A stretch of 64,000 nt of DNA. Origin: Pectobacterium carotovorum. GTDB lineage: Bacteria; Pseudomonadota; Gammaproteobacteria; Enterobacterales; Enterobacteriaceae. The translations under genes and the position numbers were made by a program. The stretch's first letter is position 1; every line of letters begins with the position of its first letter. The notes beneath the pieces are model-generated. The model did not search any database. It worked only from the letters and a program-made list of their open reading frames with translations, and had not been told where the DNA came from. The stretch lies in the NCBI RefSeq assembly GCF_033898505.1, contig NZ_JAXAFK010000001.1:1302001-1366000 (forward strand), given 5' to 3'. This document shows positions 49,859 to 58,473 of this stretch, one piece after another.

Positions 49859-50497
49859 TCAAACGGATGGGCAACGCGCCAATATCTGTTTTGCTTCTTT
49901 AACCAACTGGCCGCGTGAGAACATCAGCTGTAAGCGTCCACCACCAATTTGCTGCCAGAGTACCGCAGAGCGGATACCGGCCAGCAGGGCAGCGCGCACT
50001 TTCGCCTGCACCTGACTGTTTTTCAGCACTTCCGGTGAGCCGGTAACCTGAATACGTGGCCCCAGCGTACTGATAACATCCACGTAAATTGCAGCCAGCG
50101 CGCTGACAATCGTTTCGGAAAGCAGCTCGAAATGCTCCAGTTGGCGCTCTAACTGCCCGATGCGTTTACCCAATTCGTCAAGCGCGGCAGGCTTCGCTTT
50201 CAGCTTGCGCTCTAACGCAATCAGGCTGAAAGCATAGCGTGATAATTCCGCACCCGCGCCTTTATTACTGCTGGTGTTCAGAATGCCTAACAGCGTTTCC
50301 AGCCCAACTTTCAGGTTTTGCTCGTCATTGCCGTAAACGGCCAGCGTGGACGCCGGATTAAGGTTCAATACGCTGTTCAGCGAGGTATGCAGCACATCGT
50401 TATTACAGTGACCCGTATGGGCCAACTGCTGGACGGCATGCGCTGATTGGCAAATGCCTGCTAACGCCAGCGTAATCTCATAATAATTCTTAGCCAC
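49859..50497 (-). CDS. hflD: Lysogenisation regulator HflD
   Basis: HflD (YcfC) is a peripheral inner membrane protein that, in E. coli, binds lambda CII and lowers lysogeny. The 212 residues, mostly helical (one fewer than E. coli), keep the family blocks [17 protein letters not shown] and [20 protein letters not shown]. It starts 2 nt after the mnmA stop and forms an operon with it. Confidence 0.95.
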   Translation of the reverse strand: MAKNYYEITLALAGICQSAHAVQQLAHTGHCNNDVLHTSLNSVLNLNPASTLAVYGNDEQNLKVGLETLLGILNTSSNKGAGAELSRYAFSLIALERKLKAKPAALDELGKRIGQLERQLEHFELLSETIVSALAAIYVDVISTLGPRIQVTGSPEVLKNSQVQAKVRAALLAGIRSAVLWQQIGGGRLQLMFSRGQLVKEAKQILARCPSV

Positions 50498-50499
50498 GG

Positions 50500-51606
50500 T
50501 TACTCCTGTAAGCGTTCTTCAATGATGCCGCCGCCAAGGCACACGTCGTCCAGATAAAAAACGGCGGATTGGCCCGGCGTCACGGCTGCAACGGGCTCAT
50601 CAAAACGCACGGTAATGCGATCGTCGCCAAGTGGCGTGACGGTGCAGGGGATATCCGCCTGACGGTAGCGGGTTTTCACCGTACAGCGTAATTCAGCGGT
50701 TAGCGGCTGACGGTCAACCCAATGCAACTGTTGTGCGATTAAGCCGTACGACATCAGACGAGGGTGTTCGTGGCCCTGCGCGACATACAAAATATTGTTG
50801 GCGACATCTTTATCCACCACGTACCAGGGATCTTCGCCGCCGTCTTTGACGCCGCCGATGCCCAAGCCTTTACGCTGCCCCAGCGTGTGGTACATCAGCC
50901 CCTGATGCTGCCCCATCGGTTTGTTGTCGTCGACGGATAGAATCGGACCCGGCTGTGCAGGCAGGTAGCGTGCCAGAAAATCAGTGAATTTGCGCTCGCC
51001 GATAAAGCAGATACCGGTCGAATCTTTCTTCTTCGCGGTTGCCAGCTCAAGCGCTTCGGCAATCTTGCGCACCTGCGGTTTTTCCAGCTCACCGACCGGG
51101 AACAGACTTTGTGCGATCTGCTCGTGGCTCAGCGTATAAAGAAAATAGCTCTGGTCTTTATTGCCGTCCATGCCGCGCAGTAAACGGCTTTTGCCGTCAA
51201 CGTCATGACGGCGAACATAGTGGCCTGTCGCGATATAGTCTGCACCGAGATCCTCGGCAGCGAATTCCAGGAAGGCTTTGAATTTGATTTCTTTATTGCA
51301 CAGGATATCGGGATTGGGGGTACGGCCCGCTTTGTATTCTTCAAGGAAGAGTTCAAAAACGTTGTCCCAATATTCAGCGGCAAAGTTGACGGTATGTAAT
51401 TCGATACCCAGCTTGTCGCAAACGGCTTGCGCATCGGCAAGGTCAGTGGCTGCTGAGCAATATTCTGTGTCGTCGTCCTCTTCCCAGTTCTTCATGAACA
51501 GGCCTTCAACATGATAGCCCTGTTGCTGTAACAGGTAAGCGGAAACGGAGGAATCAACACCGCCGGACATACCGACAATCACTTTTTTCTGGCTGTTATC
51601 TGACAT
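50500..51606 (-). CDS. mnmA: tRNA 2-thiouridylase MnmA
   Basis: MnmA (TrmU) thiolates U34 of tRNA Lys, Glu and Gln, taking sulfur from the Tus relay. The PP-loop [10 protein letters not shown] (about residue 13), the catalytic Cys in [11 protein letters not shown] (about 102) and the persulfide Cys in [11 protein letters not shown] (about 199) are all present. 368 residues, the E. coli length. It is followed by hflD, with a 2-nt gap. Confidence 0.97.
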   Translation of the reverse strand: MSDNSQKKVIVGMSGGVDSSVSAYLLQQQGYHVEGLFMKNWEEDDDTEYCSAATDLADAQAVCDKLGIELHTVNFAAEYWDNVFELFLEEYKAGRTPNPDILCNKEIKFKAFLEFAAEDLGADYIATGHYVRRHDVDGKSRLLRGMDGNKDQSYFLYTLSHEQIAQSLFPVGELEKPQVRKIAEALELATAKKKDSTGICFIGERKFTDFLARYLPAQPGPILSVDDNKPMGQHQGLMYHTLGQRKGLGIGGVKDGGEDPWYVVDKDVANNILYVAQGHEHPRLMSYGLIAQQLHWVDRQPLTAELRCTVKTRYRQADIPCTVTPLGDDRITVRFDEPVAAVTPGQSAVFYLDDVCLGGGIIEERLQE

Positions 51607-51744
51607 GGAAGTCTCACGAACTGAAATTTACTGACGCATTGATGCGAAAAACAAGCGGCATATTTTAGCATGTTGAACCGAGGGCTGCATCGCTATTCCT
51701 GCTGTGCGGTGGCTCGCTCGCGCACAGCAGAAATAGCAGGATGC

Positions 51745-52191
51745 CTAGAACGGCCAGTTGAATGCGCCCAGTACGGTTAACGGATAGCGTTCTGGCTGCT
51801 GATAGCAGCGAATACTTTCGGCCACCAGCGGCGAGCGAAGCTGGCGAGAATGCAGAATTTCCTCGGCGGTCAGCCAGCGGCAGCATTCGATATCGCTATC
51901 GTGCGGCTGGGTGTCGACCCGCGTAGGCAGATCGAGTGCGAAGCAAAAACGTAAAAATGGCGTACTGTCGGGCGCGATCCATTGGTGCAGACGTAAGAAA
52001 CTCTGCGGCGTAGCCTGAATACCTGTTTCTTCCCACAGCTCACGGCTTGCCGCCTGAATCAGCGTTTCGTCCGCTTCCAGATGACCCGCGGGCTGGTTCC
52101 ACAACAATTTATCGTTAATCAACTCTTCGACGACCAGAAAATGGTTTTCGGCCTGTACCACACAGGCGACTGTCACATGAGGCTTAAACAT
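51745..52191 (-). CDS. nudJ: Nudix phosphatase NudJ
   Basis: NudJ (YmfB) hydrolyses HMP-PP, a thiamine intermediate, and nucleoside di- and triphosphates in E. coli. The Nudix box reads [23 protein letters not shown] (residues about 37-59), matching GX5EX7REUXEEXGU. 148 residues. The start overlaps the rluE stop by 8 nt, so the two are coupled. The gene order rluE-nudJ-mnmA-hflD-purB is as in E. coli. Confidence 0.95.
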   Translation of the reverse strand: MFKPHVTVACVVQAENHFLVVEELINDKLLWNQPAGHLEADETLIQAASRELWEETGIQATPQSFLRLHQWIAPDSTPFLRFCFALDLPTRVDTQPHDSDIECCRWLTAEEILHSRQLRSPLVAESIRCYQQPERYPLTVLGAFNWPF

Positions 52192-52840
52192 CCGTTATCT
52201 CCTTCCATTCTCCGGGTAACAGGTTTTCTACCGTCTGATTAGCCATACCGTATCGAATCAGACGCAAGGTAGGATACCCGATATTTGCCGTCATACGACG
52301 GACTTGCCGATTACGACCTTCATACAGCGTGATTTTTAGCCAGCAATCCAGAATGCTTTTACGTTCGCGTATGGGCGGATTACGCGGCCACAGCCAGCTG
52401 GGTTCCGTTACGATTTCCGCTCCTGCGGGTAGCGTTTTGCCGTCGTTCAGATCCAGCCCTGTACGAAAGCGCGTCAGTGCGGCATCGTCCGGAATGCCTT
52501 CGACCTGAACATAGTAAATTTTGGCTGTTTTTTGCGTTGGCTGGGTGAGTCGAGCCTGAAGTTTACCGTCATTGGTCAGAATCATCAGACCTTCGCTGTC
52601 GCGATCCAGACGACCGGCGGCATAAATACCGCTAACCGGAATGTAGTCTTTTAGCGTGCGGCGTCCGGCTTCATCAGTGAATTGTGGCAGGACATCGAAG
52701 GGTTTATTGAACAAAACGATGCGGCGCGGCGCGTTGTCAGGCTGCCTTTTTCTTACCGGCTGTGAGCTGAATCGTTTAACTTTGTGATTTTTAACAGGGA
52801 ATTTATTCATCATCTTTATAGTCGCGGAAAACAAAAGCAT
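52184..52840 (-). CDS. rluE: 23S rRNA pseudouridine(2457) synthase RluE
   Basis: RluE makes pseudouridine 2457 in 23S rRNA. It belongs to the RsuA family: catalytic Asp in [19 protein letters not shown], and the motifs [15 protein letters not shown] and [14 protein letters not shown]. The ATG at 52840 leaves 18 residues before HKVKRFSSQ, the same number as in E. coli, which supports this start; ATGs at 52813 and 52810 are alternatives. It is divergent from icd. Confidence 0.95.
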   Translation of the reverse strand: MLLFSATIKMMNKFPVKNHKVKRFSSQPVRKRQPDNAPRRIVLFNKPFDVLPQFTDEAGRRTLKDYIPVSGIYAAGRLDRDSEGLMILTNDGKLQARLTQPTQKTAKIYYVQVEGIPDDAALTRFRTGLDLNDGKTLPAGAEIVTEPSWLWPRNPPIRERKSILDCWLKITLYEGRNRQVRRMTANIGYPTLRLIRYGMANQTVENLLPGEWKEITDV

Positions 52841-52941
52841 TATACTCGAAATGGTTTGCGATTGGCGCGGGCTAAATATTCAAGTAGTATTGACACGCAT
52901 CTTACAAGTCATTAACAAAATTGCGCTCGAAGGAGAGGTTA

Positions 52942-54195
52942 ATGGAAAGCAAAGTAGTTGTACCGACAGAAGGTCAGAAAATCACAGTTGATGCTCAAGG
53001 CAAACTGGTTGTTCCAAACAATCCGGTTATCCCGTTTATCGAAGGTGACGGCATTGGTATCGATGTAACGCCTGCCATGATCAATGTCGTTGACGCCGCT
53101 GTGAAGAAAGCCTATCAGGGCAAGCGCGCGATTTCCTGGATGGAAATCTATACGGGTGAAAAATCCACGCAGGTCTACGGTAAAGATGTCTGGCTGCCAG
53201 ACGAAACGCTGGATTTGATCCGTGAATACCGTGTGGCGATTAAGGGCCCGCTGACAACGCCAGTCGGTGGTGGTATTCGTTCTCTGAACGTTGCACTGCG
53301 TCAACAGCTGGATCTGTATGTTTGCCTGCGTCCGGTACGCTACTACGAAGGTACACCTAGCCCGGTTAAACAGCCTGAGCTGACCGACATGGTGATCTTC
53401 CGCGAAAACGCCGAAGACATTTATGCAGGTATCGAGTGGAAAGCGGGTTCTGCTGAAGCAGACAAAGTGATCAAGTTCCTGCGTGAAGAAATGGGCGTTA
53501 ACAAAATCCGTTTCCCTGAGCAGTGTGGTATCGGCGTGAAGCCGTGTTCCGAAGAAGGCACCAAACGTCTGGTTCGCGCTGCAATTGAATACGCGATCAC
53601 TAACGACCGTGATTCCGTCACGCTGGTGCACAAAGGCAACATCATGAAATTCACCGAAGGCGCGTTCAAAGACTGGGGTTACCAGTTGGCGCGTGAAGAA
53701 TTCGGCGGTGAGCTGATCGATGGCGGCCCGTGGGTGAAAATCAAGAACCCGAACACCGGCAAAGAGATCGTGGTAAAAGACGTGATCGCCGATGCGTTCC
53801 TGCAACAAATCCTGCTGCGTCCTGCTGAATACGATGTGATCGCTTGTATGAACCTGAACGGTGACTACATCTCTGATGCCCTGGCGGCACAGGTTGGCGG
53901 TATCGGTATTGCTCCGGGCGCGAACATCGGTGACGAATGTGCACTGTTTGAAGCCACGCACGGTACGGCACCGAAATATGCGGGTCAGGATAAAGTGAAC
54001 CCAGGTTCCGTTATTCTGTCTGCTGAAATGATGCTGCGTCACCTGCAATGGTTCGAAGCGGCTGACCTGATTGTTAAGGGCGTTGAAGGCGCGATCAAGA
54101 ACAAGACCGTGACTTACGATTTCGAACGTCTGATGGAAGGCGCTAAGCTGCGTAAATGTAGCGAGTTTGCGCAAGACATTATTGACAACATGTAA
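52942..54195 (+). CDS. icd: NADP-dependent isocitrate dehydrogenase
   Basis: Icd oxidises isocitrate to 2-oxoglutarate in the TCA cycle. The ATG at 52942 ([13 protein letters not shown]) follows GAAGGAGAGG and gives 417 residues (416 in E. coli); the ORF start at 52921 lies before that ribosome site. The substrate loop with the regulatory Ser ([12 protein letters not shown]) and the metal site ([20 protein letters not shown]) are intact. The 3' end, a phage attachment site in E. coli (e14), shows no duplication or inserted element. Confidence 0.98.
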   Translation: MESKVVVPTEGQKITVDAQGKLVVPNNPVIPFIEGDGIGIDVTPAMINVVDAAVKKAYQGKRAISWMEIYTGEKSTQVYGKDVWLPDETLDLIREYRVAIKGPLTTPVGGGIRSLNVALRQQLDLYVCLRPVRYYEGTPSPVKQPELTDMVIFRENAEDIYAGIEWKAGSAEADKVIKFLREEMGVNKIRFPEQCGIGVKPCSEEGTKRLVRAAIEYAITNDRDSVTLVHKGNIMKFTEGAFKDWGYQLAREEFGGELIDGGPWVKIKNPNTGKEIVVKDVIADAFLQQILLRPAEYDVIACMNLNGDYISDALAAQVGGIGIAPGANIGDECALFEATHGTAPKYAGQDKVNPGSVILSAEMMLRHLQWFEAADLIVKGVEGAIKNKTVTYDFERLMEGAKLRKCSEFAQDIIDNM

Positions 54196-54221
54196 TTTGC
54201 TGTTCAGTGCAGATGAATATC

Positions 54222-54246
54222 AGGGGCCAATTTGGCCCCTTTTTCT
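54222..54246 (+). terminator. Rho-independent terminator after icd
   Basis: GGGGCCAA-TTTGGCCCC followed by TTTTTC, 27 nt after the icd stop. It immediately precedes the stop codon of the convergent iron-sulfur gene. Confidence 0.9.
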
Positions 54247-55356
54247 TTATGGATGACCAATGCTCTGTGAACCGGGAATTAGCCGGAAGTACATGTGTTC
54301 GGGAATCGGGCTGTCCCAGCCGCCGATGTACATCGCAAAGCCGATCATGCCGAAAAGGATGCCGAGCACCAGCACCGTCATCGCAATACCGGACAGCGCA
54401 GTGTGTCGCCATAGCGGTTTGGTTGTTTCGCTGCCTTTTTCCTGCGAGCCGGAAGGTTTCGTCAGTGAGAAGTGGAGCGTTGAGGCCACCGGGCAGGATT
54501 CGACGCAGGTCATACAGGCCGTGCATTCCGCTGTTCTCACCTTAATCAGTTTATCTACCGGGATGTTAGACGGACAGGCTTTGGCGCACTTGCCGCAGTC
54601 TATACAACTGGTGGCGTTGCGACGAATCTTGAAGGGGGACAGCAGCGAAAATACCCCCATGAGCGCACCGTAAGGACAGAGGTAACGACACCAGAAATGA
54701 CGGACAAACAGGCTGGCGAATGTGAAGAGAAAGACGCAGACCAGTGTGATGGTGCCGATATTGCGAAAGAAGCCGAGCATTTTAACATCGGCGATCAGGC
54801 CGTAGGGCGACATCAGGAACATATAAATGCCTTGTGCCGGCATTGATAAAGCGATGTAGAGGAAAAAACCTACTAACAGATATTTCAGGCTGCGTAGTGG
54901 AATATCCAGCCACTTCGGAAGAATGAAATGGCGGCCAACTATTTTTTTCCCCAACGCACCTACCCACTCGGAAATCGTGCCGATAGGACACAGCCAGGAA
55001 CAGAACGATTTCTTCAGCAACACGCTAATAAGAATAAATGCGGCAAGTAATAGCATTGACGCAAGGTGAATAGGAGGAAAATTACCTGTTTCCCATGTGA
55101 ACTTAGCGTTCATCAATCCTGCAATTGGCAGCCAGCCTTCAATACCACCCGGTCTCGGCATATAAAGACTTGTGCCGCCGGTTTCAAAGTAGCGTACCCA
55201 AAAATAGAAGGTGACGCCGATATAAACGTTGATCGCCAGTAGAAGAAGTTGTGTTGCTCTGCGCCAGGTTAGAGCATTGCGCCAGTCGTTCCAGGGACGT
55301 TTTCCTCCGGTGGTGCCAGGACGGCGTTGCCACCGCCTTCTTGCTTTCTCACTCAT
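54247..55356 (-). CDS. Membrane 4Fe-4S ferredoxin-type protein (NapH/YccM/NosR-C like)
   Basis: A polytopic inner membrane electron-transfer protein of 369 residues if started at the ATG 55356 (MSEKARRRWQRR; GAGAG upstream). About six membrane helices are interrupted by two CxxxCP motifs (C119xxxC123P, C223xxxC227P), as in NapH, NosR and CcoG. Two ferredoxin-type [4Fe-4S] motifs lie at C251-C254-C257-C261 and C278-C281-C284-C288; a final helix follows. The family moves electrons from quinol or other donors to periplasmic reductases, but no partner reductase lies nearby. ORF starts up to 55536 would add 60 residues of non-family sequence. Confidence 0.85.
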   Translation of the reverse strand: MSEKARRRWQRRPGTTGGKRPWNDWRNALTWRRATQLLLLAINVYIGVTFYFWVRYFETGGTSLYMPRPGGIEGWLPIAGLMNAKFTWETGNFPPIHLASMLLLAAFILISVLLKKSFCSWLCPIGTISEWVGALGKKIVGRHFILPKWLDIPLRSLKYLLVGFFLYIALSMPAQGIYMFLMSPYGLIADVKMLGFFRNIGTITLVCVFLFTFASLFVRHFWCRYLCPYGALMGVFSLLSPFKIRRNATSCIDCGKCAKACPSNIPVDKLIKVRTAECTACMTCVESCPVASTLHFSLTKPSGSQEKGSETTKPLWRHTALSGIAMTVLVLGILFGMIGFAMYIGGWDSPIPEHMYFRLIPGSQSIGHP

Positions 55357-55595
55357 TGCTCTCAATTGCCCCCATTTATTTTTTTCACTCGACACTCTCA
55401 ACATGTCGGCGGGATTGTGGGGCAACGTTATCATGCTCTTAGCGGTCAAAAATTGATTTGTGCATTGTAAATGCATGTTTGTGGTTTTTTTAGCTAGTTG
55501 ATTTAAATAAGGGGAGGGGAATAACTCGGTATTCATTGCATGGGGGATCGTGTGCTGGAAGGAATCCTTTCTAAGAGTAAAGCGTTAGCGATATC

Positions 55596-55627
55596 AAAAA
55601 GAATGGGTACAATAATGTACCCATTCT
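55596..55627 (-). terminator. Rho-independent terminator of rdgB
   Basis: On the minus strand AGAATGGGTAC-attatt-GTACCCATTCT is an 11-bp perfect stem followed by TTTTTGAT. It lies about 220 nt downstream of the rdgB stop. Confidence 0.85.
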
Positions 55628-55666
55628 ATTAATTGCTAGATGGTATTATCTTTGAGTCTCTCTATC

Positions 55667-55755
55667 ATACTTTAAACTGCGTGCGTTGGCTGAGGGCAGC
55701 GTATAGGAATACCTTGTTGCATTTGCCACAATTCGAATAATTTAAGTTATATGTT
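55667..55755. repeat. Decayed intergenic palindromic repeat, copy D
   Basis: It begins TATCATACTTTAAACTGCGT and ends CACAATTCGAATAATTTAAG, recognisable as the ends of copies A-C, but the central hairpin is lost. It lies between the iron-sulfur gene and rdgB. Confidence 0.65.
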
Positions 55756-55847
55756 ATTAAAATCAGAGGTTATCGCTGTTAGTCAATTATCTATTTTTAT
55801 TCTGCTCCTTTAATTACCATCTGGTTGTTAATTTATGACTTTTTGTA

Positions 55848-56198
55848 TTATGCCTGAGAGTGTTGTTTTATCTGTAATTCCTCTTTTCGCATTGTTCTGA
55901 CAATTTTATAAATCCATTGCAGGGAGACATTATATTTTTTAGCCAGCGCGCTGTGATTGCGTCCATCAAATTCCGCATAGATTTGAAGATCGCGTTGAGA
56001 AGCGCGCCAGGATATTCCCATTGGGAAATAAACATTTTGTCCGCCCCATACGGTCATCATATGTTTGGCAACGGCATTACCGACCAGCTCGGCGGTTTGC
56101 GGATCCAACTCTGTGACGTTTTTGACCGTATCGGCCACGTGTTGAGAAAGTTCGACCAGAAGTTCAGGACCTTTACTGCGAAATTGTGGTTCAGTCAT
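55848..56198 (-). CDS. rdgB: Mor-family transcription activator RdgB
   Basis: A 116-residue protein of the phage Mu Mor/C family: N-terminal dimer part (VAKHMMTVWGGQNVYFPMGI, with the GGxxxYxP signature) and C-terminal helix-turn-helix (HSALAKKYNVSLQWIYKIVR). In soft-rot Erwinia/Pectobacterium, RdgB activates pectin lyase pnlA and carotovoricin genes after DNA damage. Its partner rdgA lies 485 nt upstream on the same strand, behind its own terminator, so rdgB has a separate promoter (about 56290-56320) with an RdgA-type operator. Confidence 0.88.
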   Translation of the reverse strand: MTEPQFRSKGPELLVELSQHVADTVKNVTELDPQTAELVGNAVAKHMMTVWGGQNVYFPMGISWRASQRDLQIYAEFDGRNHSALAKKYNVSLQWIYKIVRTMRKEELQIKQHSQA

Positions 56199-56291
56199 AA
56201 ATCACCTTATTGTTATGCATGTGTGTTGTTACTGACGTGAAAACTGGGTTGTTATCTTTGCAGAGATTGCTCTGCTGCCATGTGCTTATTT

Positions 56292-56316
56292 AAAACTATA
56301 GTTGTTTTTATGTCAA
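56292..56316 (-). promoter_or_regulatory. rdgB promoter with RdgA-like operator
   Basis: On the minus strand TTGACA (56316-56311), 18 nt, TAAATA form a plausible sigma-70 promoter. The spacer holds ACAACTATAGTTTT, 10 of 14 identical to the palindrome at the rdgA start (ACAACTTAGGTTGT), so a repressor bound there would block the promoter. Inference from sequence only. Confidence 0.5.
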
Positions 56317-56404
56317 CATCTTTAGTTTTAATTTGAGTTATTTTTGGTTGTAAAAAGAAATGACAACCTGCGGAGCCGCGCGCAGAAGGGACCAGATGAA
56401 GGGC

Positions 56405-56432
56405 AAAAAAAAATCCCGCCATAGGACGGGAA
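56405..56432 (-). terminator. Rho-independent terminator of rdgA
   Basis: On the minus strand TTCCCGTCCTATGGCGGGA, then nine or more T's, about 250 nt after the rdgA stop. It separates rdgA and rdgB transcription. Confidence 0.88.
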
Positions 56433-56683
56433 AGGAACACATAGACAGGATGAATAACACAACATCAACAAGGGTTGATGAAACAATAGCATGGTGATTG
56501 TATAAAACTGTGGCGCGTGGGTAAGGTTATCTGGGAGAGGGTAAACGTTTTTTAGCGGCGCAGCGTTTATTTGTAACGCGCAATTGGCGGCGGCAACACA
56601 AAGCCGGTGTCCGTATCGGTCCACCGGCTTTAGTGAGAGGAAAAGAGAGACGGCGATGGTGCGGGATACCGCCAGTATCGGGA

Positions 56684-57418
56684 CTATAGCAGTACCGAAT
56701 ACCAGAACACGCGGCCAATGATCTCGACGTCTGATTCGTAAGCTTCTTCGTCAGCCTCGCGATTGAAGCTATGGATGACGAGAAGGCCGCCAGGCTTGCG
56801 GTAAAGCTGCTTGATTCGCTTGAGCTTATCGTTACCGCCGCCTTCCTGAGCGATGGCGTAGAGCTTGCCATCAATGATGCGTTTGTTGTTGGTATCAACC
56901 GCGACAGTGGTTCCATCAGGAATGATGGGTTCCATACTGTCGCCCGCTGCCGGGAAACAAAGCACCCCTGAACCGTCCGTATTTGCGCCAACCTTACGCA
57001 GCGTAGCTTTAGAAAAACGGAGCTTAAAGCCGTTGTAATCCTCGCTTTGAACGCGTCCGTCGCCGCAGGCAAACTCAATATCCTTTAAAAAGGGCACTTC
57101 CACCTCGTCCTCTGATAGTTCTGTCGTGCTGTCCCAAGCTGATACGGTGCCCCATTCTGATTTTGGCGGAATGCTCGATTCCTGGACAGGTCGAGTTACC
57201 CCGTCGCTACGCATTGGGTCTTCGCCGTTTGCCAACCATTCAGGGCGAACATGTAGTGCATTGGAAAGCTCAACAATTTTGGTTGTCTGCGACGCTTTCC
57301 CCACCTCGATCTTCTGTATGGCGGCCTGAGATACGCCAATCATGTCGCCAAGCGCTTTTTGGCTAAGCCCCTGTGCGATTCTGGCGGTCTTTAATCGTTC
57401 TGCAAGTGTCGTTTTCAT
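56684..57418 (-). CDS. rdgA: Phage-type repressor RdgA (LexA/CI-like, S24)
   Basis: A 244-residue repressor related to lambdoid CI proteins. Residues 1-60 are an XRE helix-turn-helix (LSQKALGDMIGVSQAAIQKI); the C-terminal half is an S24 autocleavage domain with cleavage site C118-G119 (EFACGD), nucleophile S161 (AAGDSMEPIIPDG) and Lys K185 (IDGKLYAI), all intact. In Pectobacterium RdgA links RecA to rdgB and thus to pectin lyase and bacteriocin. The ATG at 57418 (MKTTLAERL) is preferred over a TTG at 57433 that overlaps the operator. No cro-, cII- or integrase-like gene is nearby. Confidence 0.9.
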   Translation of the reverse strand: MKTTLAERLKTARIAQGLSQKALGDMIGVSQAAIQKIEVGKASQTTKIVELSNALHVRPEWLANGEDPMRSDGVTRPVQESSIPPKSEWGTVSAWDSTTELSEDEVEVPFLKDIEFACGDGRVQSEDYNGFKLRFSKATLRKVGANTDGSGVLCFPAAGDSMEPIIPDGTTVAVDTNNKRIIDGKLYAIAQEGGGNDKLKRIKQLYRKPGGLLVIHSFNREADEEAYESDVEIIGRVFWYSVLL

Positions 57419-57429
57419 TCGTTCAATGT

Positions 57430-57443
57430 ACAACTTAGGTTGT
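57430..57443. promoter_or_regulatory. Probable RdgA autoregulatory operator
   Basis: ACAACTTAGGTTGT (ACAAC-n4-GTTGT) is an inverted repeat 12 nt before the rdgA start, where a repressor would control its own gene. Similar half-sites (ACAACTT, TAAGTTGT) lie at 57525-57551. Confidence 0.55.
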
Positions 57444-57524
57444 CACTTATCAAGCGGGTATTAATTTTGTTTAAAAAAAACTACAGTTATTTCTCATTGC
57501 TGTGCACAAGCGTTGCTCCTGAAT

Positions 57525-57551
57525 ACAACTTTGAAAACGATTTAAGTTGTT
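57525..57551. promoter_or_regulatory. Second pair of RdgA-type half-sites
   Basis: TACAACTT, 10 nt, TTAAGTTGT forms a wider inverted repeat of the same half-site as at 57430. It lies between rdgA and the divergent small gene at 57820. Confidence 0.45.
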
Positions 57552-57819
57552 ATTTAGATCGGCAAACCCCTTTGGATAGGTGAGATAACGTCGGCATACA
57601 TAGGTGCGATTGCTCGACTATCAAAAATCCTAATAAGTATCAGGCGGTCATAGTATCATCTTATTCCACCCCCTGATTTGCTTTAAACGTGTGTGTCACT
57701 TGATCTAAATCACAATCCGACCGTATGCATTTTGCTTTTATGGAAATCCCGCTGTGGGAAATATAACCAATAAATTCGTTTCATTAAGCATGCGCATGAC
57801 TGCGTGTCGCGGAGGATGT

Positions 57820-58077
57820 ATGTCTGTAATTCGCACGTGTTTAAGTCTGTTTGGTGGTGATACGGTAATAGTTCGGTGTGCAAATACATTTGAAGTGCAA
57901 ATGAGCAATGGTGAACAGGAAGCATTGGCTGAAGAGAATAGTGCTACGCAGGATTCTATTTGCCGTCATGCGGAAGGCGAAGTGTATTTAACGGTGCCTT
58001 ATACCGGGATTTGGGATGTCGTGATCCGGGCAAAAAACGACACACCTGAGCATTCAATAACCTATTTTCCTGCCTGA
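57820..58077 (+). CDS. Small protein, possibly DUF1883-like (85 aa)
   Basis: An 85-residue protein starting MSVIRTCLSLFGGDTVIVRC and ending NDTPEHSITYFPA. The ATG at 57820 has a GGAGG ribosome site just upstream; a start at 57754 is less supported. The pattern GGDTVIV, then a variable region, then VYLTVPYTGIWDVVIRAK, is like DUF1883 proteins (GGxxVxV ... VPxxGxWxVVI), but this is a loose match. It is divergent from rdgA, with the RdgA-type operators in between, so it could belong to the same damage response. Function unknown. Confidence 0.65.
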   Translation: MSVIRTCLSLFGGDTVIVRCANTFEVQMSNGEQEALAEENSATQDSICRHAEGEVYLTVPYTGIWDVVIRAKNDTPEHSITYFPA

Positions 58078-58473
58078 TGATTCCCCGGTTGGTTATATTC
58101 TGTTAATAACTTGATAATATGTTGTCGTTATCAATCGTGAAGATTTGAATATACCAACCATCCCCCCTTTCTTTTTTGCTTCCATCGTCCAACGTTGTGA
58201 GTGCGTCGGTATCTTTCTATTTCGCTTTTCATCTATCATCTTAATTGATACTTCCACTTGTTATTATTAATGATTCGAAGGGATGATAGAGTCTGGATCT
58301 TTTGCCATACTCAACACTCAGCCGCTACGCGTCGTGATTCTAGGCAAGAGAAGGGGCTTTGGTTTGATAACACTGGCCCGCTGTTCTTATCGTGCTCATT
58401 GCTGCAACATTTTGGATTTATAGCTAAATTTTTGTCTAATCTGAACATTAAATACGATGGGAGGGGGGAACCC
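58078..58473. other. Intergenic region upstream of the GGDEF-EAL gene
   Basis: This 396-bp gap has an open frame on the plus strand from 58258, but its translation is unlike any protein domain and the strong ribosome site is only at 58459-58468. No operator or repeat was recognised. Confidence 0.5.

Noticed and set aside
52939..54174. 411-residue open frame on the minus strand across icd
   Set aside because: It mirrors the codon pattern of icd, starts and stops within it, has no ribosome site and shows no domain-like sequence. It is a shadow frame.
54180..54246. Phage attachment at the icd 3' end, as for e14 in E. coli
   Set aside because: The icd end is intact, is followed directly by its terminator, and no duplicate of the icd 3' end was seen downstream.
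55356..57551. Prophage in the rdgB-rdgA region
   Set aside because: A CI-like repressor and a Mor-like activator are present, but there are no integrase, replication, structural, lysis or att features. Domesticated regulators fit better.
58258..58473. Extended N terminus of the GGDEF-EAL protein
   Set aside because: The extra 72 residues have no family resemblance and the only strong ribosome site precedes the ATG at 58474.
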